Assembly (NCBI GenBank): GCA_009783885.1
Contig: WRCN01000001.1
Location: 100,821 to 164,820, forward strand
DNA length: 64,000 nt
Direction of reading: 5' to 3'
Origin: Bacteroidales bacterium
GTDB lineage: Bacteria; Bacteroidota; Bacteroidia; Bacteroidales; P3
The position numbers and the translations under genes are program-made. This document shows positions 25,352 to 31,726 of the stretch, in pieces; the first letter of the stretch is position 1; the number at the start of each line of letters is the position of its first letter. Below the pieces are notes generated by a model that did no database searches, had not been told where the DNA came from, and was given only the letters and a program-made list of their open reading frames with translations.

Positions 25352-25666
25352 ATGAACATAATCTTCTCCACAAACCCAAACTTCAAATTCGACGAGCCTG
25401 AAAGCGTCGAACCCCTATCACCCGATAAGCAAGATTTACGCGTTCATCGCGAAACCAAACATCGTGGCGGGAAAACGGCTATCATCATTAAAAATTTCGT
25501 TGGTAACGATGATGATTTACAAAAATTAGCCAAAGAATTAAAAACCAAATGCGGTGTTGGCGGAACGGCGAAAGATGGCGAAATCATCATTCAAGGTGAT
25601 GTTCGCGATAAGGTTTGTGAGATATTAACGAAATTGAATTATCGGTTTAAAAAAGCAGGAGGATAA
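25352..25666 (+). CDS. SUI1/eIF1-like translation factor (YciH family)
   Basis: 104 residues. The SUI1 fold is shown by RVHRETKHRGGKTAIIIKNF, the conserved LAKELKTKCGVGGTAKDGEI and IIQGDVRDKVCEIL. In bacteria these proteins resemble eIF1 and are thought to influence start-site selection; the exact role is unsettled. The stop codon TAA (25664-25666) is embedded in the GGATAAC end of the last attC-like site of array 2, so this gene marks the array border. Confidence 0.93.
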   Translation: MNIIFSTNPNFKFDEPESVEPLSPDKQDLRVHRETKHRGGKTAIIIKNFVGNDDDLQKLAKELKTKCGVGGTAKDGEIIIQGDVRDKVCEILTKLNYRFKKAGG

Positions 25667-25705
25667 CGCCCCCGCTTGCGCCAAACCGCAAGTTGCACGC
25701 TGGCT
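25661..25705 (-). other. attC-like site, short form (distal end of array 2)
   Basis: Minus strand: GCCAGCGTGCAAC, CTTGCG-GTTTGG-CGCAAG hairpin, GCGGGGGC, GTTATCC. Outer AAC/GTT and the inner six-pair stem correspond to the ends of the long attC-like sites without the variable middle. It directly follows the SH3 gene stop (25711) and overlaps the SUI1 stop codon. Confidence 0.65.
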
Positions 25706-25710
25706 TTTTG

Positions 25711-26541
25711 TTATTCAATCACTTTTTCAACCGGCTCCAAAAACGCCCCAAAAATGTAACCGACCATACCATTTCTGTCTATTTTATACCAATTGTGATT
25801 TCCTGAATTATTAATGTTTTCTTGGTGGAGTACATCAAGTATTTTTACTCTTTCTCCAATGGTCATTGTTCCTATTATTTTCGACGAAGTATTCGGTTGT
25901 TCCCTCAAATTTATATTGAGACTGTTTGTATAAGTTGTCTGATTGCTTGAGGGTTTGTCGAACCGTACCTTTTTGCAGTTTGGCAGAGGTTGCAGAGGTA
26001 TTTCTTCTATTTCCAAATACCATTTCAAACTGTCGATATGAATGTAATTCGACAGCCTCCAGTCGCCAATAACAGACGGGTATTTATTCGCCGCTCCCTG
26101 TGTCTCGGTGTTTTTAAAATCCACTCCAAATTCGTATTGCGCATTATATCTAAAAGCTACGCTGTCACGATATTCGCCGCCGCACATTTTATATGCAATT
26201 CCTTGAGAAGAATATCCTTCGGTATCAAAGTGACTGAATAGAATATACATTAACTCGCCTATTTCGCTGTAGTATGCGATTCTTGTGTACGAACTTTCGG
26301 GATATTCGCTCCAGAATATTAACTTTCTTAAAATGCTATTACCGTCGAAATAGCAATAATATCCTTCAGTGGTATATCCATTGTAGGTGGATAGAATCTC
26401 TTCCGCTGAATGTGGCGAATGAAAATAGGCTTTATATAATACCATGTTGTTAATGGCTTCTTTTTCTGCTATTCCACAGCTTTGTGAATAGGCCGCAGAA
26501 AAGTGCATAAGAATACTTAAAATGATTACTGCTTTTTTCAT
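25711..26541 (-). CDS. Secreted protein with C-terminal bacterial SH3 domain, cassette gene
   Basis: 276 residues with a signal peptide (MKKAVIILSILMHFSAAYSQ). The middle has no motif I recognise. Residues ~205-270 form a bacterial SH3 domain (LNINLREQPNTSSKIIGTM, GERVKILDV, NHNWYKIDRNGMVGYIFG), which usually binds cell-wall or surface glycans. Bounded by attC-like sites at 25661 and 26601. Its leader and first ten codons are nearly the same as those of the cassette gene at 27549-28166 while the rest is unrelated. Confidence 0.8.
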   Translation of the reverse strand: MKKAVIILSILMHFSAAYSQSCGIAEKEAINNMVLYKAYFHSPHSAEEILSTYNGYTTEGYYCYFDGNSILRKLIFWSEYPESSYTRIAYYSEIGELMYILFSHFDTEGYSSQGIAYKMCGGEYRDSVAFRYNAQYEFGVDFKNTETQGAANKYPSVIGDWRLSNYIHIDSLKWYLEIEEIPLQPLPNCKKVRFDKPSSNQTTYTNSLNINLREQPNTSSKIIGTMTIGERVKILDVLHQENINNSGNHNWYKIDRNGMVGYIFGAFLEPVEKVIE

Positions 26542-26600
26542 TGCAATTTTATTTATGATTTTTTATTCTCATTTTTTTCTTTCGTGTCTCGTTGTCTACT

Positions 26601-26644
26601 GCGCTATCCCGCTTGCGCCAAACCGCAAGTTGCACGCTGGCATT
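26601..26644 (-). other. attC-like site, short degenerate form
   Basis: Minus strand GCCAGCGTGCAAC then TTGCGGTTTGGCGCAAGCGGG, identical over 34 bases to the site at 25661-25705, but the GTTA half is changed to GATAGCGC. Probably inactive. Confidence 0.55.
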
Positions 26645-26705
26645 TTCAAGTTTAATTGCCGTCACTTCGTTGTCCGCCGATATAACTGTTTTATTTAATA
26701 CATTT

Positions 26706-27350
26706 TTACATTTGACCACCTTGATAAACTTTATGTTCTTTTATTTCTCCAGTATTGCCGTCTAATACATAATCATTTACCATAAAATAGGTATCACTTG
26801 CTATAATTCGCCATATTAAGTCCTCAACAGAAAAAGTTATTGTGATTTTAAAAACACTTTTGCAGGCACCTTTTTCTACTTCTTCTACATAATTATTTTC
26901 TATAAGAAAACTCAATACATCCTTATATCCAAACTTGCCGAATTTTTTATCTTTATCTTCGGTTTTGATAAGGTTTCCCTGTTCATCAAATGAATGCCAT
27001 AATTCAATTGATGTGCTACTAAAAAAAGTTCCCTTTTCTTTGATAATACCATTAGGATAATACTTTTTATAGTTCCAATAATATGAACTTTCAGATGTTC
27101 GTTTCTCTGTAAATCCATCTATTTTATCTCCCTGAATGATAACATTTGTACCATCTTCTTCTTTGTCCTCCAAATAGTAGAAAATTCCACCATCATCATA
27201 TACTGTTTTTTCCGCTTCTCTTTCAAGCCTTTCTATATCCAATCTTTCTTTCACCTGTTTTTCGTTTATTTTATTATTATTCTGATTTGCACAACAGCCC
27301 GTATAACAGGTATATAGCAATACAATAATTACACATTTTATTTTTGACAT
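26706..27350 (-). CDS. Putative lipoprotein with MORN-like repeat, cassette gene
   Basis: 214 residues. The N-terminus (MSKIKCVIIVLLYTCYTGCC) is a short signal with a possible lipobox cysteine. Around residues 90-125 the pattern KKYYPNGIIKEKGTFF... ELWHSFDEQGNLIKTE resembles MORN_2-type repeats. No catalytic motif. Lies in array 2 between attC-like sites. Function unknown. Confidence 0.7.
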   Translation of the reverse strand: MSKIKCVIIVLLYTCYTGCCANQNNNKINEKQVKERLDIERLEREAEKTVYDDGGIFYYLEDKEEDGTNVIIQGDKIDGFTEKRTSESSYYWNYKKYYPNGIIKEKGTFFSSTSIELWHSFDEQGNLIKTEDKDKKFGKFGYKDVLSFLIENNYVEEVEKGACKSVFKITITFSVEDLIWRIIASDTYFMVNDYVLDGNTGEIKEHKVYQGGQM

Positions 27351-27485
27351 AAACTATAAGCATTATTTTATTTTGATACTATTTATTTGCTAATGTTCCG
27401 CACCATGCCGTCATTGCTGTAGGCTGGCATTTTATTCTCTTTTACGTGTCATTTTCGTTTTTGTTTCAACCCGCTACTTTTCGAG

Positions 27486-27531
27486 ATGCACTGTCGCCCG
27501 CTTGCGCCAAACCGCCAGTTAACCGCTGGCA
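27486..27531 (-). other. attC-like site, short form
   Basis: Minus strand GCCAGCGGTTAAC, TGGCGGTTTGGCGCAAGCGGGCG. The R'' GCGGTTAAC (27518-27526) is complementary, with one G-T pair, to GTTAGCCGC at the start of the same cassette (28241-28249), the pairing expected for one cassette. A clear GTTRRRY right end is not visible nearby. Confidence 0.6.
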
Positions 27532-27548
27532 TTTCTTTGTGTTTATTT

Positions 27549-28166
27549 CTAATCTTTTCGTATTTCAATTCTAAATAAACTGTTGTTTTGGAAAGTAAAG
27601 TGAATTCTTACTTTTTCAAATGAGTAAAACAAGACGGTTTGTTGCTGCTGCAATTCGTCTTTCTGCCATTCTTTTTCGGGATTGCCAAAGGCTTTAATTA
27701 CATCTTTATATGACGATTGCAGATTTATTCCGTTATAAAACTGCAATTTATCATATTTTTCAAACGTTGCACCCTGTAACACTTCATCAGGTCGGGCAAA
27801 GTAGTTTTCTGCCCAAACTGCTAAAAAATAAAACTTTAACCCTAAACTATCATTTTCAAAGTAAATAGACGAATTCCAAATTACAGTCATACCAACTATA
27901 TTTTCCAAAGAATCTAATATAGCACCGCTGCCGTGTCTATTTTGGCGAGATTCTTTGAATGTTATTTGTCGGTTTTTTCTAAACGTTTCAAAATCATCAA
28001 TGTTCGATTGCCCGAACTTCAAATTGTCTATATCCCAATCTTGATTAATAAAGATAGTGTCGCTCATAAAAACTGAATTTGTTTTTTCTGGTTGTTTTTT
28101 CGTTGTTTGTCCGCAACTATCTACGATTAACGCAAAAACGCTTAATATAATTACTGCTTTTTTCAT
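27549..28166 (-). CDS. Putative lipoprotein, cassette gene
   Basis: 205 residues from ATG 28166; the frame extends to 28217 but only the internal start gives a signal peptide (MKKAVIILSVFALIVDSCGQ) with a lipobox-type cysteine. The body contains LKFGQSNIDDFETFRKNRQ and NGINLQSSYKDVIKAFGNPE, reminiscent of small periplasmic beta-lactamase-inhibitor-like (BLIP/SmpA-like) folds, but this is weak. Cassette gene between attC-like sites at 27486 and 28241. Confidence 0.7.
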   Translation of the reverse strand: MKKAVIILSVFALIVDSCGQTTKKQPEKTNSVFMSDTIFINQDWDIDNLKFGQSNIDDFETFRKNRQITFKESRQNRHGSGAILDSLENIVGMTVIWNSSIYFENDSLGLKFYFLAVWAENYFARPDEVLQGATFEKYDKLQFYNGINLQSSYKDVIKAFGNPEKEWQKDELQQQQTVLFYSFEKVRIHFTFQNNSLFRIEIRKD

Positions 28167-28240
28167 CGCGATTTTATTTTTTGCAAATTTATTATTTTTT
28201 TCGTATTTCGTTGTCATTCTCTACCGCGCTCTCGATGCTT

Positions 28241-28374
28241 GCGGCTAACGGAGAGGCGGCTTGGCGAAGTGGCGGTGTTTCTACTGCGACTACACTGTCC
28301 AGCGTGATGTTTTTTATCTCCGTGAAGTGTTAGCGGAGACAAGTAGCCATTGCGCCAAACCGCAAGTTAGGTGT
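28241..28374 (-). other. attC-like recombination site, long form (array 2)
   Basis: Minus strand: ACACCTAAC, TTGCGGTTTGGCG, an ~85-base middle with TCTCCG/CGGAGA hairpin, CGCCAAGCCGCC, CCGTTAGCCGC. Nearly identical to 15791-15923 except at the ends and a few middle bases. Its R'' TACACCTAAC is the exact complement of GTTAGGTGTA at the array head (30823-30832), indicating that both belong to one cassette. Confidence 0.75.
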
Positions 28375-28412
28375 AGTGTTTTTGTACTTCTGTTACAAAT
28401 ACACTTTTTCTA

Positions 28413-29480
28413 TTAAGGCAACATCGGAAGATTTGCATTAGGCAACAATTTCCTACGTTCCAAACGTTCTTTTGCTTCGCTTAAAATTTCATTTAGTTTC
28501 TTCTCTAACAAATTTTTCGGTGGCAAATTTGTCCAATATTCAGCGACAGCAATTCCTGCTTTGTCCAATTCCAAAAGTTCTATTTGATTTCGGCTTGCTT
28601 CTGTGCATAATATCAAGCCAACGGGTGCATTTTCTCCTTCTTTTCTTTCGTAGCGATTAAGCCAATTTAGATACAGTTCCATTTGTCCTTTGTACTGCGG
28701 TTTGAACTTGCCTGTTTTAAGTTCAATCGCTACCAAACGCTTCAAATCTCGGTGAAAAAACAACAAATCTATTTTGAAATCATCGCCGTCAACAATAATT
28801 CGCTTTTGCCTTTCCATAAATGCAAAGCCACTTCCAAACTCAAGAATAAATTTTTCTAATTCAACTAAAATTGCGTTCTCCAAATCAACTTCCAAAAAAT
28901 TATCTTTCAAGCCCAAAGTATCCAACAAATAAGGGTCTTTGAATACATTAAATGGCACTTCTGAATGTTCTGTGAGCTGCGTGTTGGCGATTTCTTGTCG
29001 TTCAAACGGTTTTCGTTCAATTTGTTTACGCAATTCTCTAATACCAAGTTGTCGTTCCGTTGCGTCTTTTGCATAAAACAAACGTGCCTGCTCGTCTTTT
29101 ATACGCATAATTTCGCAAAAGTGCGACCAACTCAAAAATGGAACAAAATCGGCAATAGAATTTATATCGCAAAAAACCGTAGAAAAACGTTTCATTCGGT
29201 ACAAATTGCCTTCAACAAAGGCGTTTCCGTAGTTTGTAACCAATTTTGTTGACACTGTCGACAAAATCTTTTTTCCGTATTCTGCACGTGCCGTTCCTAA
29301 AACCACAGAATTGATATACGTTCCAATCTCCCAAAACATCAAAATCACTTGACTGTTCGCCGCCGATACGGCATTGAACTTTCTGTTTTCAATGATTTTA
29401 GCAACATTAGAAAATATGATATTTTCTTGCTCTATATCTGTCAGTTGAAGGCTGTTTTTATTTTTTGTTGTTTTACTCAT
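28413..29480 (-). CDS. DUF1016 family PD-(D/E)XK nuclease (YhcG-like), cassette gene
   Basis: 355 residues. N-terminal DUF1016_N helical domain (residues ~20-160: NSQVILMFWEIGTYIN, GNLYRMKRFSTVF, LSWSHFCEIMRIKD) and a C-terminal nuclease domain with the PD-(D/E)XK core: FKIDLLFFHRDLKRLVAIELKTGKF (Asp, then Glu-x-Lys) near residues 235-262. Such proteins are found in defence islands and DNA recombination contexts. TATCTTTG (29485-29492, minus strand) ends four bases before the start codon, so this cassette gene has its own, nearly leaderless promoter. Confidence 0.92.
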   Translation of the reverse strand: MSKTTKNKNSLQLTDIEQENIIFSNVAKIIENRKFNAVSAANSQVILMFWEIGTYINSVVLGTARAEYGKKILSTVSTKLVTNYGNAFVEGNLYRMKRFSTVFCDINSIADFVPFLSWSHFCEIMRIKDEQARLFYAKDATERQLGIRELRKQIERKPFERQEIANTQLTEHSEVPFNVFKDPYLLDTLGLKDNFLEVDLENAILVELEKFILEFGSGFAFMERQKRIIVDGDDFKIDLLFFHRDLKRLVAIELKTGKFKPQYKGQMELYLNWLNRYERKEGENAPVGLILCTEASRNQIELLELDKAGIAVAEYWTNLPPKNLLEKKLNEILSEAKERLERRKLLPNANLPMLP

Positions 29481-29525
29481 TTTGCAAAGATACGATTTTT
29501 TTTTGATTTTATCAATACGATGGTA

Positions 29526-30125
29526 TCACCCCAACATATCGTCAAGTAATGTTAGCATTTGCTCTTTTGTTATTATTAAAAAATTCGTTGTGTCGTAGTA
29601 GTTTTTTCCTACTCGTTTAAGAAAATGTAAATAATTAAGGATTCGAACAAATGCTCTCAAAATTTCTTCAGAATACGCAATGCCAACCCCAACTCGCCCT
29701 AATGATGCAGCATTGATTACACTTCCCATAACATGTTTTCTTGTGTTTTTATTTTCAATCTCAAGTGCTAAAAAACAACGTGCATTCCAATTTTTAGAGA
29801 CTACATCGTTAAAATTTGGAATTATAGTTTCGTCCAACAATTCGTTATTATCATTCTCTACATGTAAGTTACGTACATTCTCTTTATGTAAGCGGTATAA
29901 ACTTCTCAAAAAAGAATTTATATTGCTTTGTCTAACTAATCGGTTATATTCTTCAATCTTGTTTTGTCCAGGCTCTGTACTAAATGGTCCAACAGCGATA
30001 TCAACTCGTGGCGAATATTGATTATGATAACCCCTAAATGCTACCCACTCGTTTTCAATTTCAAGTTCAGGTAGTTTGTTCTTAAGTAAAGTATCAATTC
30101 TATTTTGATATTCTTTAGTTGTCAT
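29526..30125 (-). CDS. Putative PD-(D/E)XK-like nuclease, unrecognised family
   Basis: 199 residues. I do not recognise the family. SPRVDIAVGPF (residues ~38-48) and CFLALEIENKNTRKHVMG (about 115-132) give Asp ... Glu-x-Glu-x-Lys with strand-like surroundings, as in restriction-endonuclease-like folds; this is a pattern-level inference. Lies between an HNH nuclease gene and a DUF1016 nuclease gene, all co-oriented within what appears to be one 2.6 kb cassette. Confidence 0.7.
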   Translation of the reverse strand: MTTKEYQNRIDTLLKNKLPELEIENEWVAFRGYHNQYSPRVDIAVGPFSTEPGQNKIEEYNRLVRQSNINSFLRSLYRLHKENVRNLHVENDNNELLDETIIPNFNDVVSKNWNARCFLALEIENKNTRKHVMGSVINAASLGRVGVGIAYSEEILRAFVRILNYLHFLKRVGKNYYDTTNFLIITKEQMLTLLDDMLG

Positions 30126-30171
30126 GATTATTTAGTTTCATTTCAGTTTGTACAGTTGCTTAACGTGTCTT

Positions 30172-30771
30172 TTAGCCGATATTATTACTTTTTGAACGAT
30201 TGCATTTTTCGCAGAGAATTTGCAGATTTCTGTATGTGTTTGAGCCTCCTTTTGAAAAAGGTATGAAATGGTCAAATTCTAATTTTTCTTGACTGCCACA
30301 TTTTACGCACTTTCCACCGTCCCTGTTCCAAACTCTGTCTTGAATGTCTTGGGGGATTGGTTCTCTGAAAGTATCGTCATCATTCGAGATAATGCCTTCT
30401 TCTATCATTTCGGCTTTTATTTGTGCTTCAAATTCTTTTTTTCTTAAATTTTCTTGTTTTTTTATTTCTTTTTCTAGAATTTGAAGTTTTATTGCTTTTT
30501 TTTCTCTATCTTCTCGTTGTTCTTCCCATATTTTTTCTCTCTCTATTCGTTCTTTTTCTTTTTGTATTTTTCGTAGTTCTTGTTTTCTTATTTCTTTATT
30601 AATTCTTTTTTCATGATAAATAATCCCAGCAATACCTAATATTATAGCACCAAGTCCCCAAAAGAAAATATTTTTTTTCCAAAGCCAATTTGACAATCCA
30701 ATTATGCACGCTATTATTCCACCAATAATAAGCAATGCACATACGCCTCGTTCATCATTTCTGTTTTCCAT
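30172..30771 (-). CDS. HNH endonuclease with N-terminal membrane anchor and coiled coil
   Basis: 199 residues: two hydrophobic segments (residues ~10-27 and 32-50: ALLIIGGIIACIIGL, FFWGLGAIILGIAGIIYH), then a charged coiled-coil rod of about 65 residues, then an HNH domain (RVWNRDGGKCVKCGSQ, LEFDHFIPFSKGGSN, LQILCEKCNRSK) with CxxC...CxxC zinc ligands. The His-Asn-His core is intact. A membrane-tethered nuclease would fit attack on incoming DNA, which is inference. First gene of array 2. Confidence 0.85.
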   Translation of the reverse strand: MENRNDERGVCALLIIGGIIACIIGLSNWLWKKNIFFWGLGAIILGIAGIIYHEKRINKEIRKQELRKIQKEKERIEREKIWEEQREDREKKAIKLQILEKEIKKQENLRKKEFEAQIKAEMIEEGIISNDDDTFREPIPQDIQDRVWNRDGGKCVKCGSQEKLEFDHFIPFSKGGSNTYRNLQILCEKCNRSKSNNIG

Positions 30772-30802
30772 GTCGTTTTTTTATTTTGATTGTTTTTATG
30801 TG

Positions 30803-30844
30803 GTTGCACGCTGTCCAAACATTACACCTAACTCTTAAATACAC
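30803..30844 (-). promoter_or_regulatory. Head of array 2: first cassette boundary (R' site)
   Basis: Minus strand TATTTAAGAGTTAGGTGTAA: GTTAGGT fits GTTRRRY, and the same TATTTAAGAGTTAG precedes the first cassette of array 1. Fifteen bases on, GACAGCGTG also recurs in array 1 (15203-15211). The nuclease module copy 3 lies directly on the other side. Confidence 0.55.
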
Positions 30845-30895
30845 GCAAAGAAACAACTTTTTTCCAAACCGTGAATAATTTCCAAAAAAAGTTGT

Positions 30896-30960
30896 CAACA
30901 AAACCCTCTTTTTATCAACAATTTTATACGAAAATCGAAAGTTGAGCGTTATATAGGTAG
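30896..30960 (+). promoter_or_regulatory. Conserved leader, module copy 3
   Basis: Plus strand: TTTTATACGAAAATCG followed by AAAGTTGAGCGTTATATAGG (30922-30957), as in copies 1 and 2. Upstream, GTTGTCAACA (30891-30900) and TATCAACAAT replace the GTTAATAA inverted repeat of the other copies and form an imperfect version. Confidence 0.55.
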
Positions 30961-31010
30961 CAATATTGCATACGCACAAAAACTAATTATTAACTAAAAC
31001 AAAAAATACT

Positions 31011-31493
31011 ATGGAAACCCAAGAACAAAAAATCCTTGAAGCAAAACAAAAAATCAAAAAAGTTCTATCCGCAGACAGAAACACTTCCAGACAACATGCA
31101 AAAGAAATAATTTTTCCTGTTTTAGAGAATAGTGCTAAGGAATTAAGCGATGCCACAGGACTAAAAATAACAACAGAGTATAAGCACATCGTTGATAAAA
31201 GCGGAATTAACCACGCATTTAATCATCACGGAAATGATACAGAAAAATTGAGAGGGCAAATGCGATTAACCGATGAGGATATTCTAAAAATTCCCGAAAT
31301 AATTATCTATTATGACGATGTTAGACGACCGCTAAATCAAAAAGGTGATCCTGCAAAAACGTACAATGGAAACGATTTAATTCAATATGAAAAAACATTT
31401 CACGATGGAACAACGTATTACGTAGAGGAAGTGAGAACAGGCAAAAAAGAACTTGTCTTCTCCTCCATGTGGAAGAGAAAAAGGAAAGACTAA
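31011..31493 (+). CDS. PBECR-like small nuclease, module copy 3
   Basis: 160 residues. Basic N-terminal helix (METQEQKILEAKQKIKKVLS), then KHIVDKSGINHAFNHHGND (His-rich motif typical of PBECR3-like domains) near residues 60-80, LTDEDILKIPEIIIYYDDV and TYYVEEVRTGKKELVFSSMW. It shares fold-level motifs, not close sequence, with the copies at 14620 and 23790. The leader AAAACAAAAAATACTATG parallels copy 1. The stop codon (31491-31493) is in the loop of the small RNA 3 terminator hairpin. Confidence 0.7.
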   Translation: METQEQKILEAKQKIKKVLSADRNTSRQHAKEIIFPVLENSAKELSDATGLKITTEYKHIVDKSGINHAFNHHGNDTEKLRGQMRLTDEDILKIPEIIIYYDDVRRPLNQKGDPAKTYNGNDLIQYEKTFHDGTTYYVEEVRTGKKELVFSSMWKRKRKD

Positions 31494-31582
31494 AAGCCTC
31501 TCCTTTAATTAGGGAACGAGCAGTTGCCGATATTTCTACCTCCTCCGCTCTAACGTCCAAAACGAATACCCCACATTTTTGA
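31480..31582 (-). ncRNA. Candidate small RNA 3, convergent with the PBECR-like gene
   Basis: From the promoter at 31586-31617 a ~100-nt minus-strand RNA would end in a hairpin made of 31496-31506 and 31480-31490 (AAAGGAGAGGC / GTCTTTCCTTT, two G-U pairs, loop TTTTA) followed by a short U-run interrupted by C. The nuclease stop codon is in the loop. The RNA body is unrelated to RNAs 1 and 2 by eye. Confidence 0.55.
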
Positions 31583-31585
31583 CTA

Positions 31586-31617
31586 CAAAGTTACAACATT
31601 TTTTTGAATTAATCAAA
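31586..31617 (-). promoter_or_regulatory. Promoter of small RNA 3
   Basis: Minus strand TTTG (31614-31617), 20-base spacer, TAACTTTG (31586-31593). Spacer pattern TTAATTCAAAAAAAT resembles those of RNA promoters 1 and 2. Confidence 0.65.
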
Positions 31618-31705
31618 TTATTTTTTGTTTATCTTGGCAATCTTATTAATTTTGTGAAAACTTGTACTGAGCGAAGTCGAAATATCATGGTTCAGATTTT
31701 TTTCG

Positions 31706-31713
31706 TATCTTTG
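31706..31713 (+). promoter_or_regulatory. Promoter -7 element of dgt
   Basis: TATCTTTG 13 bases before the dgt start codon. Confidence 0.75.
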
Positions 31714-31726
31714 CAAAAACAATGTA

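Noticed and set aside
27392..27435. TGCCAGC-containing stretch resembling the start of the short attC-like sites
   Set aside because: Only the TGCCAGC part is shared and there is no GCGGTTTGGCG core.
30158..30164. GTTAAGC (minus strand), a perfect GTTRRRY core between the HNH gene and the next gene
   Set aside because: No CGCCAAG-type arm or matching YAAC half is visible around it, so it is mentioned only as a possible lost site.
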